From Bog-756 sp036513075 (GTDB lineage Bacteria; Actinomycetota; Acidimicrobiia; Acidimicrobiales; RAAP-2), in the NCBI GenBank assembly GCA_036513075.1, contig DATBZS010000080.1, positions 1 through 36,412 of the forward strand: DNA of 36,412 nucleotides. The letters run 5' to 3'. The notes under the pieces were generated by a model. It had not been told where the DNA came from, did no database searches, and saw only the letters and a list, made by a program, of their open reading frames with translations. A program made the translations under genes and the position numbers. Positions 23,481 through 31,186 of the stretch are shown here, piece after piece (the stretch's first letter is position 1; each line of letters opens with the position of its first letter).

Positions 23481-24854
23481 TCAGTTGCCGAAAGCGACCA
23501 GATACGAGGGATTGGCCACCAGGAGCTGGTCGCGGGCTGACACCGCCAGGGCGCGGCCCACCTCACTGAGGTCGTCGTCGTAGGCACCGGAACGTATGGC
23601 CTGGGCGAGCCCTGTGTCACCGGTGAACCCCAGCTCGACAAGGCGGTCGACATGGGCCCGGGCGATGGCCGGGCCGAGTTGTAGTTCGCGCTCCACGATG
23701 AGGAGGACGTTGCGAGCGACGCGGTCGTCGAATGCCGTCCGATCCCTACCGGACCGGTCGGGACCCGACTCGAGATGCTCCCGGACGGCCTGCACCAGCT
23801 CGGCTGACGTCGGTCGACCGAAGGGCGCAACCGCGGTGGGGAAAGCGGCGTCGGATCCGGAAGTGAAGGTTCTGTCTGCCATGTCGTCCGATGTGAGGTC
23901 GAGCAGGGTGAGGAGGTCCCATTCGCTTTCGCAGACACGGCGGCCGATGGCCGCCAGCTCGACCGACCGTGTGGCGCCGCCGAGATGTGCCGCGGCCTGC
24001 AAGGCGCAGATCACCGCCCATTTGACCGCGGCGTAGACCTCCCACCAGCGAACCCGGTCGGAGTCGATCGTATCGTCGCCGCCGGCGGCGGCATAGGAGT
24101 CCAACAGGTCGGTGAGGTCGCCGAACCCACCGACTCGGGAGGCGCCGCCGAACCGCCAGGACCTGGCGCACAGCCAGCCGATGTCCTCGGCCGGATCGCC
24201 GGCGTGGGCCAACTCCCAATCGAGGACGGCGCGCAGTCCGTCCGGTCCGACGAGGAAATTGCCCATCCGGAAGTCGCCGTGGACCGTGACCCGGTGATCC
24301 GACGGCGTCCGGTTCAGCTCCAGCCACCGGGCACCGATCTCGAGAGCGGGACGGACCTCGCCCAGCCCGTCGAGGAACTGCAGCGGATCGCCGAGTGGGT
24401 CGCGCTTGGGCAGCCCGACGATGCCGTCGGGGTCGATGCGGTGGATGGCGGCCAGGGCGGTACCGCACTGGGACGTCAGTACGTTCCGAGCGGCGGCCCA
24501 CTCCGGATCGCGGAGGAGTTTGCGGGGGATGGTCTCGCCCTCGAGTCGTTCCACGATCAGCCAGCCGGGAGGAAGTCCGTCCGCCTCGCCAGCGGCCACC
24601 ACCTGGGGAACCGGGACACCCGCCTCCTGGGCTGAGGCGAGCAGGGCCGCCTCGGTGCGCAACCGGCTGCCCGGGACGATACCGTCGCCGCGTTGCTGTT
24701 GGAGGATCAGTGGTCGGCGACTCCCGTCGTCGGCCACGAGGTCGAATGCGCTTGTGATGCGCGATGCGCCACCCGACAGCCGCCGGAGGTCCCGTACCGT
24801 GCCGCCGAGGATGCGGTCGAGTTCGTCAGCGATGTCGTTGGACGGGTCACCCAT
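23481..24854 (-). CDS. APH-like phosphotransferase fused to a DUF6285-type domain
   Basis: A 457-residue protein. Residues about 20-300 are an aminoglycoside-phosphotransferase-fold kinase: substrate/nucleotide loop RLSGGASRIT, then the catalytic VHGDFRMGNFL (Asp194 with Asn199) and metal-binding LDWELAHAGDP (Asp212). Residues about 345-457 match the pattern of DUF6285 (AELVQAVREHLES, FDDRVARNVLLIVERELQLGPA, ending in a short Ala/Leu helix), which often occurs next to such kinases in actinobacteria. In that group the kinases stand beside acyl-CoA dehydrogenase or DUF7064/7065 genes and are thought to act on small alcohols or sterol-like compounds, unproven. The ATG overlaps the upstream stop (TGATG), so it is coupled to the DUF7064-like gene. 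Confidence 0.85.
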   Translation of the reverse strand: MGDPSNDIADELDRILGGTVRDLRRLSGGASRITSAFDLVADDGSRRPLILQQQRGDGIVPGSRLRTEAALLASAQEAGVPVPQVVAAGEADGLPPGWLIVERLEGETIPRKLLRDPEWAAARNVLTSQCGTALAAIHRIDPDGIVGLPKRDPLGDPLQFLDGLGEVRPALEIGARWLELNRTPSDHRVTVHGDFRMGNFLVGPDGLRAVLDWELAHAGDPAEDIGWLCARSWRFGGASRVGGFGDLTDLLDSYAAAGGDDTIDSDRVRWWEVYAAVKWAVICALQAAAHLGGATRSVELAAIGRRVCESEWDLLTLLDLTSDDMADRTFTSGSDAAFPTAVAPFGRPTSAELVQAVREHLESGPDRSGRDRTAFDDRVARNVLLIVERELQLGPAIARAHVDRLVELGFTGDTGLAQAIRSGAYDDDLSEVGRALAVSARDQLLVANPSYLVAFGN

Positions 24855-25852
24855 CAGTCGACCGGGACGACAGGCCTCCCGCCGCCGTCGAGTTGATGGA
24901 GGTACTCGGCGATGCCGTACCCGGTGCGGGCGGCTCCGTTGTCGTCCCGGATCGTCCAGCGGGTCAGCCCCTCATTGACAAGGGTGCCGGAGGCGTGGCC
25001 GATGTCGGCCACACGGAGCACCTGGCCGACCAGCTCGTACTCCCGTCCTGCCTTGTCGATCACGGTGAGGTGCACGACCTCCTGGGTGAGATCGTCGTCG
25101 GCCAACTCGGTTCGCACCCTCCACTCGGCGATGCTGGCGGTCCGCCCGTGGTCGAATACCCAACCCCGGTGGAGGTCACCCTGTCCGGTGCCGAGGCGGA
25201 TACCGCCGAAGTGGAGCTTCTCGTCGACATTGATGCTGAACCATCGCCACATCGTCGGCCCACCCCAGTTCCTCGGCCCCCACGACCGGTCACGATTGCC
25301 GAGCGCACCGTCCCATGTGTGGGCCACGCCGTCGACTTCGATCCAACCGGTCCAGGTGCCGGCCTGCTCGAAGTGGCCCTTGCCAGTGGTGCGGGCTGCG
25401 GCAGTCGATTCGGCCGACCTCTGACGGGCGGACGACTGCCCGTCAGTCCCGATTGCGGGCGTCAGCGCATCGAACCGGAGGTCGAGCCGGACATGGGCAC
25501 CATGGACGCTGACGGAGCCCCGGGTGCACGACCGCACTGGCAGGTCGGCGTTCATGGAGAGGTGCCACGATCGGTTCGCCTCAACCAGCTCGTAGCGGAC
25601 GTCGCCGACGTCGAGCACGGTGTCGACCATCTCGTGCTGCTCCTTGACGGCGCGGTACTCGGCGAGACCTCCGTTCGGGAGCCACACCGAAAGCCCGACA
25701 TCCATCGTCCCCTCGTTGGGTCGGATGCCGATGCGGGTGAACAGTCCCGAGTCGGTTGTCGGATCGAATCCATTGAAGTAGTAGGACTCGCTCCACGCGG
25801 CCTCGCCCTCGACGGGATGGCCGAGGTCGTGATGCGAGTCGAGGAGCGGCAT
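24854..25852 (-). CDS. DUF7064/DUF7065-like protein coupled to the APH-type kinase
   Basis: A 332-residue, mostly beta protein. The N-terminal half has AWSESYYFNGFDP, GLFTRIGIRPNEG and VGLSVWLPNG; the C-terminal half has HFEQAGTWTGWIEVDG, GNRDRSWGPRNWGGPTMWRWFSIN and GGIRLG. The Trp-rich SWGPRNW block resembles lipocalin-like hydroxysteroid/carotenoid-binding folds, which is how the DUF7064-7065 group is usually described. No catalytic residue is evident, so a binding or presenting role for a hydrophobic substrate of the kinase is a guess. ATG 25852 is preferred because homologues begin near DSHHDL. Longer open frames exist upstream. The stop overlaps the kinase start by one base. Confidence 0.65.
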   Translation of the reverse strand: MPLLDSHHDLGHPVEGEAAWSESYYFNGFDPTTDSGLFTRIGIRPNEGTMDVGLSVWLPNGGLAEYRAVKEQHEMVDTVLDVGDVRYELVEANRSWHLSMNADLPVRSCTRGSVSVHGAHVRLDLRFDALTPAIGTDGQSSARQRSAESTAAARTTGKGHFEQAGTWTGWIEVDGVAHTWDGALGNRDRSWGPRNWGGPTMWRWFSINVDEKLHFGGIRLGTGQGDLHRGWVFDHGRTASIAEWRVRTELADDDLTQEVVHLTVIDKAGREYELVGQVLRVADIGHASGTLVNEGLTRWTIRDDNGAARTGYGIAEYLHQLDGGGRPVVPVD

Positions 25853-26008
25853 CCGCCCATCATCGTCGTTCGAGGCCCGCACGACAACGGGCAGGGCGGG
25901 ACGAGCCGGGTCGTTCGAGCGACCGTGCCCCGTGCAGTCCGAGCGGAGGCGATCAGGACCCATGAGTGTGGAAGCCTCGTAGACAACGTACGGAAGAAGG
26001 AGAACTTC

Positions 26009-26455
26009 ATGAGTGACGTCCCCATACCTGGCCCGGTGAAGTCCCACCACCACATCGGTCAAGCGATCGGCCTCCGTGGACTTCGAGGTGAGGTGAAGAG
26101 GGTCGACGGGGTCAATGCCAAGATTGCGGTCTTCCTGACCAACCTCGTCGGGTCGATGTGGTGTGCCTATGTGTTTGCCGTCATCGCGCTGATCGGCTTG
26201 CCGCCAGCCCTGCGGCCGGGCGGCGAGGGCATCATCGCCTGGATCGCGCAGACGTTCCTCCAACTGGTGCTCCTGTCCGTCATCATGGTCGGGCAGAACG
26301 TTCAGAGCACCGCCAGCGACCTACGGGCACAGCACACCTACGACGACACCGTCACGATTCTCGATCGTTTGGACATCCACAGCGAAGGTGGTCTCAAGGA
26401 ACTGGCGGACCGGATCGACCAGTTGGAGGCTCTCGTGAAGAAGCTGGGGAAGTGA
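26009..26455 (+). CDS. DUF1003-like small membrane protein
   Basis: A 148-residue protein with a hydrophilic N-terminus, two transmembrane helices (about residues 45-65 and 75-97; FLTNLVGSMWCAYVFAVIALIGLP and IAWIAQTFLQLVLLSVIMVGQNVQS), then a charged helical C-terminal end with a heptad pattern (ELADRIDQLEALVKKLG). The N..T/S..GS.W and VGQN..S segments resemble DUF1003 proteins. Function unknown. ATG 26009 has AAGGAG 6 nt upstream, one of the best ribosome sites in the window. It is divergent from the DUF7064-like gene with 156 bp between the starts, and is a single gene. Confidence 0.68.
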   Translation: MSDVPIPGPVKSHHHIGQAIGLRGLRGEVKRVDGVNAKIAVFLTNLVGSMWCAYVFAVIALIGLPPALRPGGEGIIAWIAQTFLQLVLLSVIMVGQNVQSTASDLRAQHTYDDTVTILDRLDIHSEGGLKELADRIDQLEALVKKLGK

Positions 26456-26754
26456 ATTCAGAACCCTGCGCGTTCACGAGGGAACACCTTCGGCTCGACC
26501 CGAGGTAAGTAGGCAGCGGGACACGAACCTCTGTCTCGCTCGAGACGCCCGGCGGCAGAACCTGCGTCAGTTCGCGGGCAATGTCCGAACCGGCGGTGTC
26601 CGAACCGGCCTGATCGTCCCGGCTTACGGATGCGCCCCGCCGCACCGACCGTGCATGCGACTGTCGGCTGCCCGATCTGCGTCACCGCTGAGTGACGCGA
26701 AACTGCCAACCATAAACAGGCGTTGAAATGGGAGAACGTTGCGGTTCCGACGGG
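26456..26754. other. Gene-free interval between the DUF1003-like gene and tRNA-Ala
   Basis: About 300 bp with only short open frames of mixed codon use. The one structured element is the hairpin at 26679-26698. It is AT-richer near the tRNA side. No promoter or attachment repeat was recognised. Confidence 0.5.
26679..26698 (-). terminator. Hairpin downstream of tRNA-Ala
   Basis: GCGTCAC and GTGACGC pair perfectly around a 6-nt loop, 57 nt past the tRNA 3' end on its own strand. A T-run is absent, so a terminator role is tentative. Confidence 0.4.
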
Positions 26755-26828
26755 TGGAGGCGATGGGACTCGAACCCACGACTTCGACCTTGCAAAGGTC
26801 GCACTCTAGCCAACTGAGTTACGCCCCC
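26755..26828 (-). tRNA. tRNA-Ala (anticodon UGC)
   Basis: On the minus strand the cloverleaf is complete: acceptor GGGGGCG pairs with CGCCTCC (one G-U), D-arm ACTC/GAGT with AGTTGGCTA loop, anticodon stem CGACC/GGTCG with loop TTTGCAA (UGC, alanine), T-arm with TTCGAGT loop. The span of 74 nt includes discriminator A, and CCA is not encoded. This isoacceptor reads GCA/GCG/GCU codons. Confidence 0.96.
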
Positions 26829-27097
26829 GTAGGTGTCCGACGATGCCGGTCGGGCCTGCACACCGTACCAGCCGACCGCGTGCCCACTACCTCGTTCGGC
26901 CGCCACCCGATCTACGGACACGTCAGTGACCAGGGACTCCGGCGTCCCGTGCCACTCCCGTCACATGCCCACCGTACGGTCACGCCCACGCACGTCGCCG
27001 GTCCGAACGGCATGGCCCGTGCCAGCTCGCTCCGACCGGAGCCCCCGCAGCCGGGGCGCGCCGTCGACGGAGTGCCCCTGGACCATCAGGAGTACCC

Positions 27098-27922
27098 ATG
27101 GGCACCACCGATCGCGACGAACTGCTCGACACCCTGACCGAAGGCATCGAGGCCCTGACGACCTCGGATGCGTGGCGGGCCCACCTCGAGGTCCAGGGCC
27201 GCTTCCACCACTACAGCTTCTCCAACGCCCTGCTCATTTGCGCCCAGGATCCCGGTGCCAGCCGGGTCGCCGGGTTCGCAACCTGGAAGCGGCTCGGGCG
27301 CTCCGTGCGCAAGGGTGAGCACGCCATCTGGATCCTGGCTCCGATGACGGGCAAGCGCACCCGGAACGCCGACGGCGAGGAGCGCCGTCCCATTGTCGGC
27401 TTCCGGCCGGTACCCGTGTTCGACGTGGCCCAGACCGATGGGGATCCCCTTCCGGAGGTCTGCCGCGCGCTGCAGGGTGACGACCCGACGTCGTGCTTCG
27501 ACCTCCTGGCGGACCGAGCCCGGAACATGGGGTACTCGGTGGTGCCGGCGGAGCTGCCGGGTGGCACGAACGGCGACTGCGCCTTCGCCCTCCGGCGCAT
27601 CCGCGTCGAGTGTCGCAACGACCCTGCCCAGCAGGTGAAGACCCTGGCTCACGAACTGGCTCACGCCCTCCTCCACGAGGGCACCGATGATCGCCCGCTG
27701 GCCGAGCTCGAGGCGGAGTCGACGGCCTACGTGGTGTGCCGCTCACTCGGCCTCGACACCGCGGACTACACCTTCGGCTACGTGGCCTGCTGGGCGGGCG
27801 GCGGACCGGAAGCAGTGGCCCGCATCAAGGCGTCCGGCGGAAGGATCCAGCAGGCTGCCTCGGTCATACTCGACGGTCTGGAAGAAGCGGCGATTCCGTC
27901 GGGGTCCGGCGTCGCCGCCTGA
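27098..27922 (+). CDS. ArdC-like ssDNA-binding domain fused to ImmA/IrrE-type zinc metallopeptidase
   Basis: A 274-residue protein. The N-terminal half (about 5-115) follows the ArdC/DUF1738 pattern: HHYSFSNALLICAQDPGASRVAGFATWKRLGRSVRKGEHAIWILAP, then VGFRPVPVFDVAQT. The C-terminal half has the metallopeptidase site HELAHALLHE (His185, Glu186, His189) and a downstream ELEAES segment that supplies the third zinc ligand, then AYVVCRSLGLDTADYTFGYVACWA. ArdC proteins on plasmids protect incoming DNA from restriction, and ImmA-type peptidases cleave repressors. Chromosomal copies are common in actinobacteria and their role is unclear. ATG 27098 has AGGAG 5 nt upstream. It lies 269 bp from tRNA-Ala, a classic integration site, but no integrase or att repeat is visible. 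Confidence 0.85.
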   Translation: MGTTDRDELLDTLTEGIEALTTSDAWRAHLEVQGRFHHYSFSNALLICAQDPGASRVAGFATWKRLGRSVRKGEHAIWILAPMTGKRTRNADGEERRPIVGFRPVPVFDVAQTDGDPLPEVCRALQGDDPTSCFDLLADRARNMGYSVVPAELPGGTNGDCAFALRRIRVECRNDPAQQVKTLAHELAHALLHEGTDDRPLAELEAESTAYVVCRSLGLDTADYTFGYVACWAGGGPEAVARIKASGGRIQQAASVILDGLEEAAIPSGSGVAA

Positions 27923-27934
27923 GCCGGATCCGGT

Positions 27935-28432
27935 TCAGCGATCGGTCGCTGCCCGTTCGATCGACCGGGCGATCTCCTCCCAGGCCGCCTCCACCCCGTC
28001 GAATCCGCGCACCTCGGTGCGCTTGTGGGGTTCGAGATCCTTGTAGACCTCGAAGAAGTGGGCGATCTCGAAGGTGAGGTGGGGTGGGAGCTGTTCCAGG
28101 TTGTGGATGCTCTCCCACATGGGGTCACCGCAGGCCACGCAGATGATCTTGGCGTCGGGGCCCTTCTCGTCGGTCATCCAGAACACCCCGACCGGCCGGC
28201 TCTCGACCATGCACCCCGGGAAGGTCGGCTCGTCGAGCAGCACGAGGGCGTCCAGCGGGTCGCCGTCCTCCGCCAGCGTGTCGGGTACGAATCCGTAGTC
28301 CGCCGGGTAGAAGGTCGCCGAGAAGAGCCGCCGGTCCAGACGGAACACGTGGTTCTCGTGGTCGTACTCGTACTTGTTACGGCTCCCCCGGGGGATCTCC
28401 ACCATGACGTCGATCGTGCGGTCCGTGTCCAT
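27935..28432 (-). CDS. ppa: Inorganic pyrophosphatase (family I)
   Basis: A 165-residue soluble Mg2+-dependent pyrophosphatase that hydrolyses PPi to drive biosynthesis. It has the conserved EIPRGSRNKYEYD start (Lys and Glu at the active site), YPADYGFVPDT, the signature DGDPLDALVL with metal-binding Asp residues, then KGPDAKIICV and HFFEVYKDLEPHK. The length fits the bacterial family (about 165-175). ATG 28432 marks the N-terminus typical of actinobacterial enzymes. It is convergent with the ArdC-like gene (12 bp between stops) and divergent from ppk1 with 125 bp between starts, so two phosphate-metabolism genes share one promoter region. Confidence 0.96.
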   Translation of the reverse strand: MDTDRTIDVMVEIPRGSRNKYEYDHENHVFRLDRRLFSATFYPADYGFVPDTLAEDGDPLDALVLLDEPTFPGCMVESRPVGVFWMTDEKGPDAKIICVACGDPMWESIHNLEQLPPHLTFEIAHFFEVYKDLEPHKRTEVRGFDGVEAAWEEIARSIERAATDR

Positions 28433-28545
28433 GAACCTCGGCCTTTCCTCGGTGAAGCGGCATCCCATTGTGACCCACCGGGGCGGTTGCGCGGACGGGC
28501 TCCCGGCGGCCCCGCCGGCCCAGGTTCGGCGACGGGGGGCCTTGC

Positions 28546-28551
28546 TAACGT
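28546..28551 (+). promoter_or_regulatory. Putative -10 box of ppk1 (leaderless)
   Basis: TAACGT, six bases, then GTG 28558. GGAG lies only one base before the GTG, too close for a ribosome site, which favours a leaderless reading. Confidence 0.45.
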
Positions 28552-28557
28552 TGGAGT

Positions 28558-30675
28558 GTGAGCAATGAACCCCTCCATGGAGCCGCCACCGGCACGGAGG
28601 AGCGGCCGGAGTCGCAGTACTTCGCCCGCCAGCTCTCCGACCTCGACTTCAACGATCGGCTACTCGACCTGGTGGCCGAGGCGGATCTGCCGCTCCTCGA
28701 GCGGGTCAAGTTCCTCATCCTGTTTTCCGAGCGGATCGACGAGTTCTTCCAGGTCCAGGTGGCCGGACTGCGTCGCCAGGTGGTGGCCGGCATCACCAGC
28801 CGGGCCCTCAACGGCAGCACCCCCGAACAGCTCCTGGCTGACGTCCGGGCTTCGCTCGAGCGGATGGTGCGTCGTCAGGAGACACTGCTGCTCGAAACGC
28901 TCATCCCGTCGCTGGCCGACGACGGTATCGAACTCTGCAATTGGGAGGGACTCGACGAAGCCGACCGCGGCTATCTCCACGATCTGTTCGACCGCCTCAT
29001 CCTCCCGGTTGTCACCCCGCTGACCGTCGACCCGAGCCATCCCTTCCCGTACATCTCCAACCTGTCGCTCAACATCGGCGTCGAGGTCTGCAGCCGCCAG
29101 GACGACGCGGCCAGGTTCGCCCGGGTGAAGATCCCGCCGAACGTCGACCGTCTCCTGCCCCTGCCCGGGGGACAGCGCTTCATCCCCTTGGAGCAGGTCA
29201 TGGTGGCGTTCCTCGACGAGCTGTTCCCCGGCATGGACGTCGGGGAGGCGTGCGTCTTCCGGGTCACGCGGGACGCCGACCTGGCCCTTGACGATGATGC
29301 GGCCGACGACCTCCTCCTCGCGCTCCAAGAGGAGCTCCGCCGGCGCCGGTTCCTTCCCGTGGTCCGCCTGGAGATCGATTCGCGCACCTCGGAGGCGTCG
29401 ATCCACCGACTGACCGAGGAGCTCGGTCTCGGCGACGACGATGTCTACCGGTTCGCCGGGACGCTCGGTCTCGGATGCCTGTGGACCGTCTACGGACTCG
29501 ACCGCCCCGACCTGCACGACCGGCCGTGGACACCTCTGGTCCCACCTGCCTTCACCTCGGTGGAGCGCGAGGAGGGAGCCAGCATCTTCACCGTCCTCGA
29601 CCGACAGGACGTGCTCGTCCACCACCCCTATGACTCCTTCTCGGCGTCGGTCGAGGAGATGATGAACGAGGCGGCGGACGACCCCCACGTGCTCGCCATC
29701 AAACAGTGCCTCTACCGCACGTCCGGCGACAGCCCGGTGGTAGCGGCGCTGGTCCGGGCGGCCGAGCGGGGCAAACAGGTGGCCGTCCTGGTCGAAGTGA
29801 CCGCCCGCTTCGACGAGGAGGCCAATATCGGATGGGCCCGTGCCCTCGAAGAGGCGGGCGCCCACGTGATCTACGGGCTGATGGGTCTCAAGACCCACGC
29901 CAAGACCACGCTCGTGGTTCGCCAGGACGGCGACGCCGTCCGCCTCTACTGCCACGTGGGCACCGGCAACTACAACCCCAAGACCGCACGGATGTACGAG
30001 GACCTCGGCGTGCTGTCGTCCCGGCCGGAGTTGGGTGCCGACGTGACCCGGTTCTTCAACTACATCACCGGGTTCAGCCAGCCCCCGCACTATCAGGAAC
30101 TGGTCACCTCGCCGGGTGGTATCCGCAACCGGGTGGTCGAGTTGATCGACGACGAGGCCGAGGCCGGCCCCGACGGGCGCATCGCCATCAAGGTCAACGG
30201 GCTCGACGATGTGGAGGTCATCGACGCCCTCTATCGGGCCTCGCAGGCCGGTGTGCCGATCGAGTTGGTCATCCGGGGCATCTGTTGCCTCCGTCCCGGC
30301 GTACCCGGACTGTCCGAGACGGTCCACGTGCGGTCGATCGTCGGCCGGTTCCTCGAGCACTCGCGGATCCTGCGGTTCGGCGGAGGCGCCAGCCGGCCGG
30401 CCACGTACTACATCGGTTCGGCCGATCTGCGACGCCGCAACCTCGACCGGCGGGTCGAGGCCATGATCCCTGTGGCCGACCCCGACGCCGTCGGCCGCCT
30501 CGAGGAGATTCTGACCTTCAACCTGGCCGACGACGTCCAGTCGTGGTCGTTGTCGAGCGACGGCTCGTGGGACCGGATCCCCACGGTGCTCGGCATCGCC
30601 ACCCAGGTCGCCCTCGAGGAAGCGGCACTCAAGCGGGGCGACCTGCTGGACCGTCCCCGGGCCAACCTGGCCTGA
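28558..30675 (+). CDS. ppk1: Polyphosphate kinase 1
   Basis: A 705-residue PPK1 that reversibly polymerises the gamma-phosphate of ATP into polyphosphate. The N-terminal helical domain (YFARQLSDLDFNDRLLDLV ... LERVKFLILFSERIDEFF) is followed by the head domain and two PLD-like catalytic domains. The autophosphorylated His is His447 in GLKTHAKT (equivalent to E. coli His435), and the second is His601 in FLEHSRI (E. coli His592). GTGNYNPKTARMYEDLG and YYIGSADLRRRNLDRRVE are standard PPK1 motifs. GTG 28558 has no usable Shine-Dalgarno sequence. It is next to ppa and followed after 4 nt by a small membrane protein, probably in one transcript. Confidence 0.96.
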   Translation: MSNEPLHGAATGTEERPESQYFARQLSDLDFNDRLLDLVAEADLPLLERVKFLILFSERIDEFFQVQVAGLRRQVVAGITSRALNGSTPEQLLADVRASLERMVRRQETLLLETLIPSLADDGIELCNWEGLDEADRGYLHDLFDRLILPVVTPLTVDPSHPFPYISNLSLNIGVEVCSRQDDAARFARVKIPPNVDRLLPLPGGQRFIPLEQVMVAFLDELFPGMDVGEACVFRVTRDADLALDDDAADDLLLALQEELRRRRFLPVVRLEIDSRTSEASIHRLTEELGLGDDDVYRFAGTLGLGCLWTVYGLDRPDLHDRPWTPLVPPAFTSVEREEGASIFTVLDRQDVLVHHPYDSFSASVEEMMNEAADDPHVLAIKQCLYRTSGDSPVVAALVRAAERGKQVAVLVEVTARFDEEANIGWARALEEAGAHVIYGLMGLKTHAKTTLVVRQDGDAVRLYCHVGTGNYNPKTARMYEDLGVLSSRPELGADVTRFFNYITGFSQPPHYQELVTSPGGIRNRVVELIDDEAEAGPDGRIAIKVNGLDDVEVIDALYRASQAGVPIELVIRGICCLRPGVPGLSETVHVRSIVGRFLEHSRILRFGGGASRPATYYIGSADLRRRNLDRRVEAMIPVADPDAVGRLEEILTFNLADDVQSWSLSSDGSWDRIPTVLGIATQVALEEAALKRGDLLDRPRANLA

Positions 30676-30679
30676 GATC

Positions 30680-31159
30680 GTGGACACCGACGGACCCTCC
30701 GCGCACGAGACCGTCGGCCACGAGCCGGTGCTCGTGGGTATCCGTCGACGGTCCCGTCGGGCGGCGCTCGCCTACATGTTCATGGGCGTGGCCCTCATAC
30801 CGCGGACCGTTTACCTGGCCATCAGCCTGCCGAAGCGCGAGATCGACACCCACTACCGGGGAGACTGGGTGGGTTTCGACCTTCTGTTGGTGCTGGCCAT
30901 CGTCTTCACCGCCTACTACGCCTTCCGGATGGACGACCGGGTCCAACTTCCGGCGATGGCGACGGCCACCCTCCTGGTGGTGGACGCGTGGTTCGACGTG
31001 ATGACCGCGGGTGACCGGCAGGCCACGTTCGAAGCACTGCTCATGGCACTTCTGGTGGAGCTCCCGGCAGCCCTGTTCTCGCTGTTGTTGGCGAGACAGG
31101 TCAACCGTCACGTCGACCAGATCGCGGCACACGACAGCATCCACCATCAGGGCGGCTGA
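30680..31159 (+). CDS. Uncharacterised four-helix membrane protein downstream of ppk1
   Basis: I do not recognise a named family. The 159-residue product has a 25-residue basic cytoplasmic start (RRRSRRAA), then four predicted transmembrane helices (about 28-48, 66-82, 90-108, 118-140) and a His/Asp-containing C-terminal tail (NRHVDQIAAHDSIHHQGG). The second loop carries DDRVQLP. GTG 30680 starts 4 nt after the ppk1 stop, so it is translated with ppk1, and a role linked to polyphosphate or phosphate is only guilt by association. The GC-rich third codon positions support that it is real. Confidence 0.7.
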   Translation: MDTDGPSAHETVGHEPVLVGIRRRSRRAALAYMFMGVALIPRTVYLAISLPKREIDTHYRGDWVGFDLLLVLAIVFTAYYAFRMDDRVQLPAMATATLLVVDAWFDVMTAGDRQATFEALLMALLVELPAALFSLLLARQVNRHVDQIAAHDSIHHQGG

Positions 31160-31186
31160 GTCCGGGTGCCTCCTGGCCGGGTGCTT

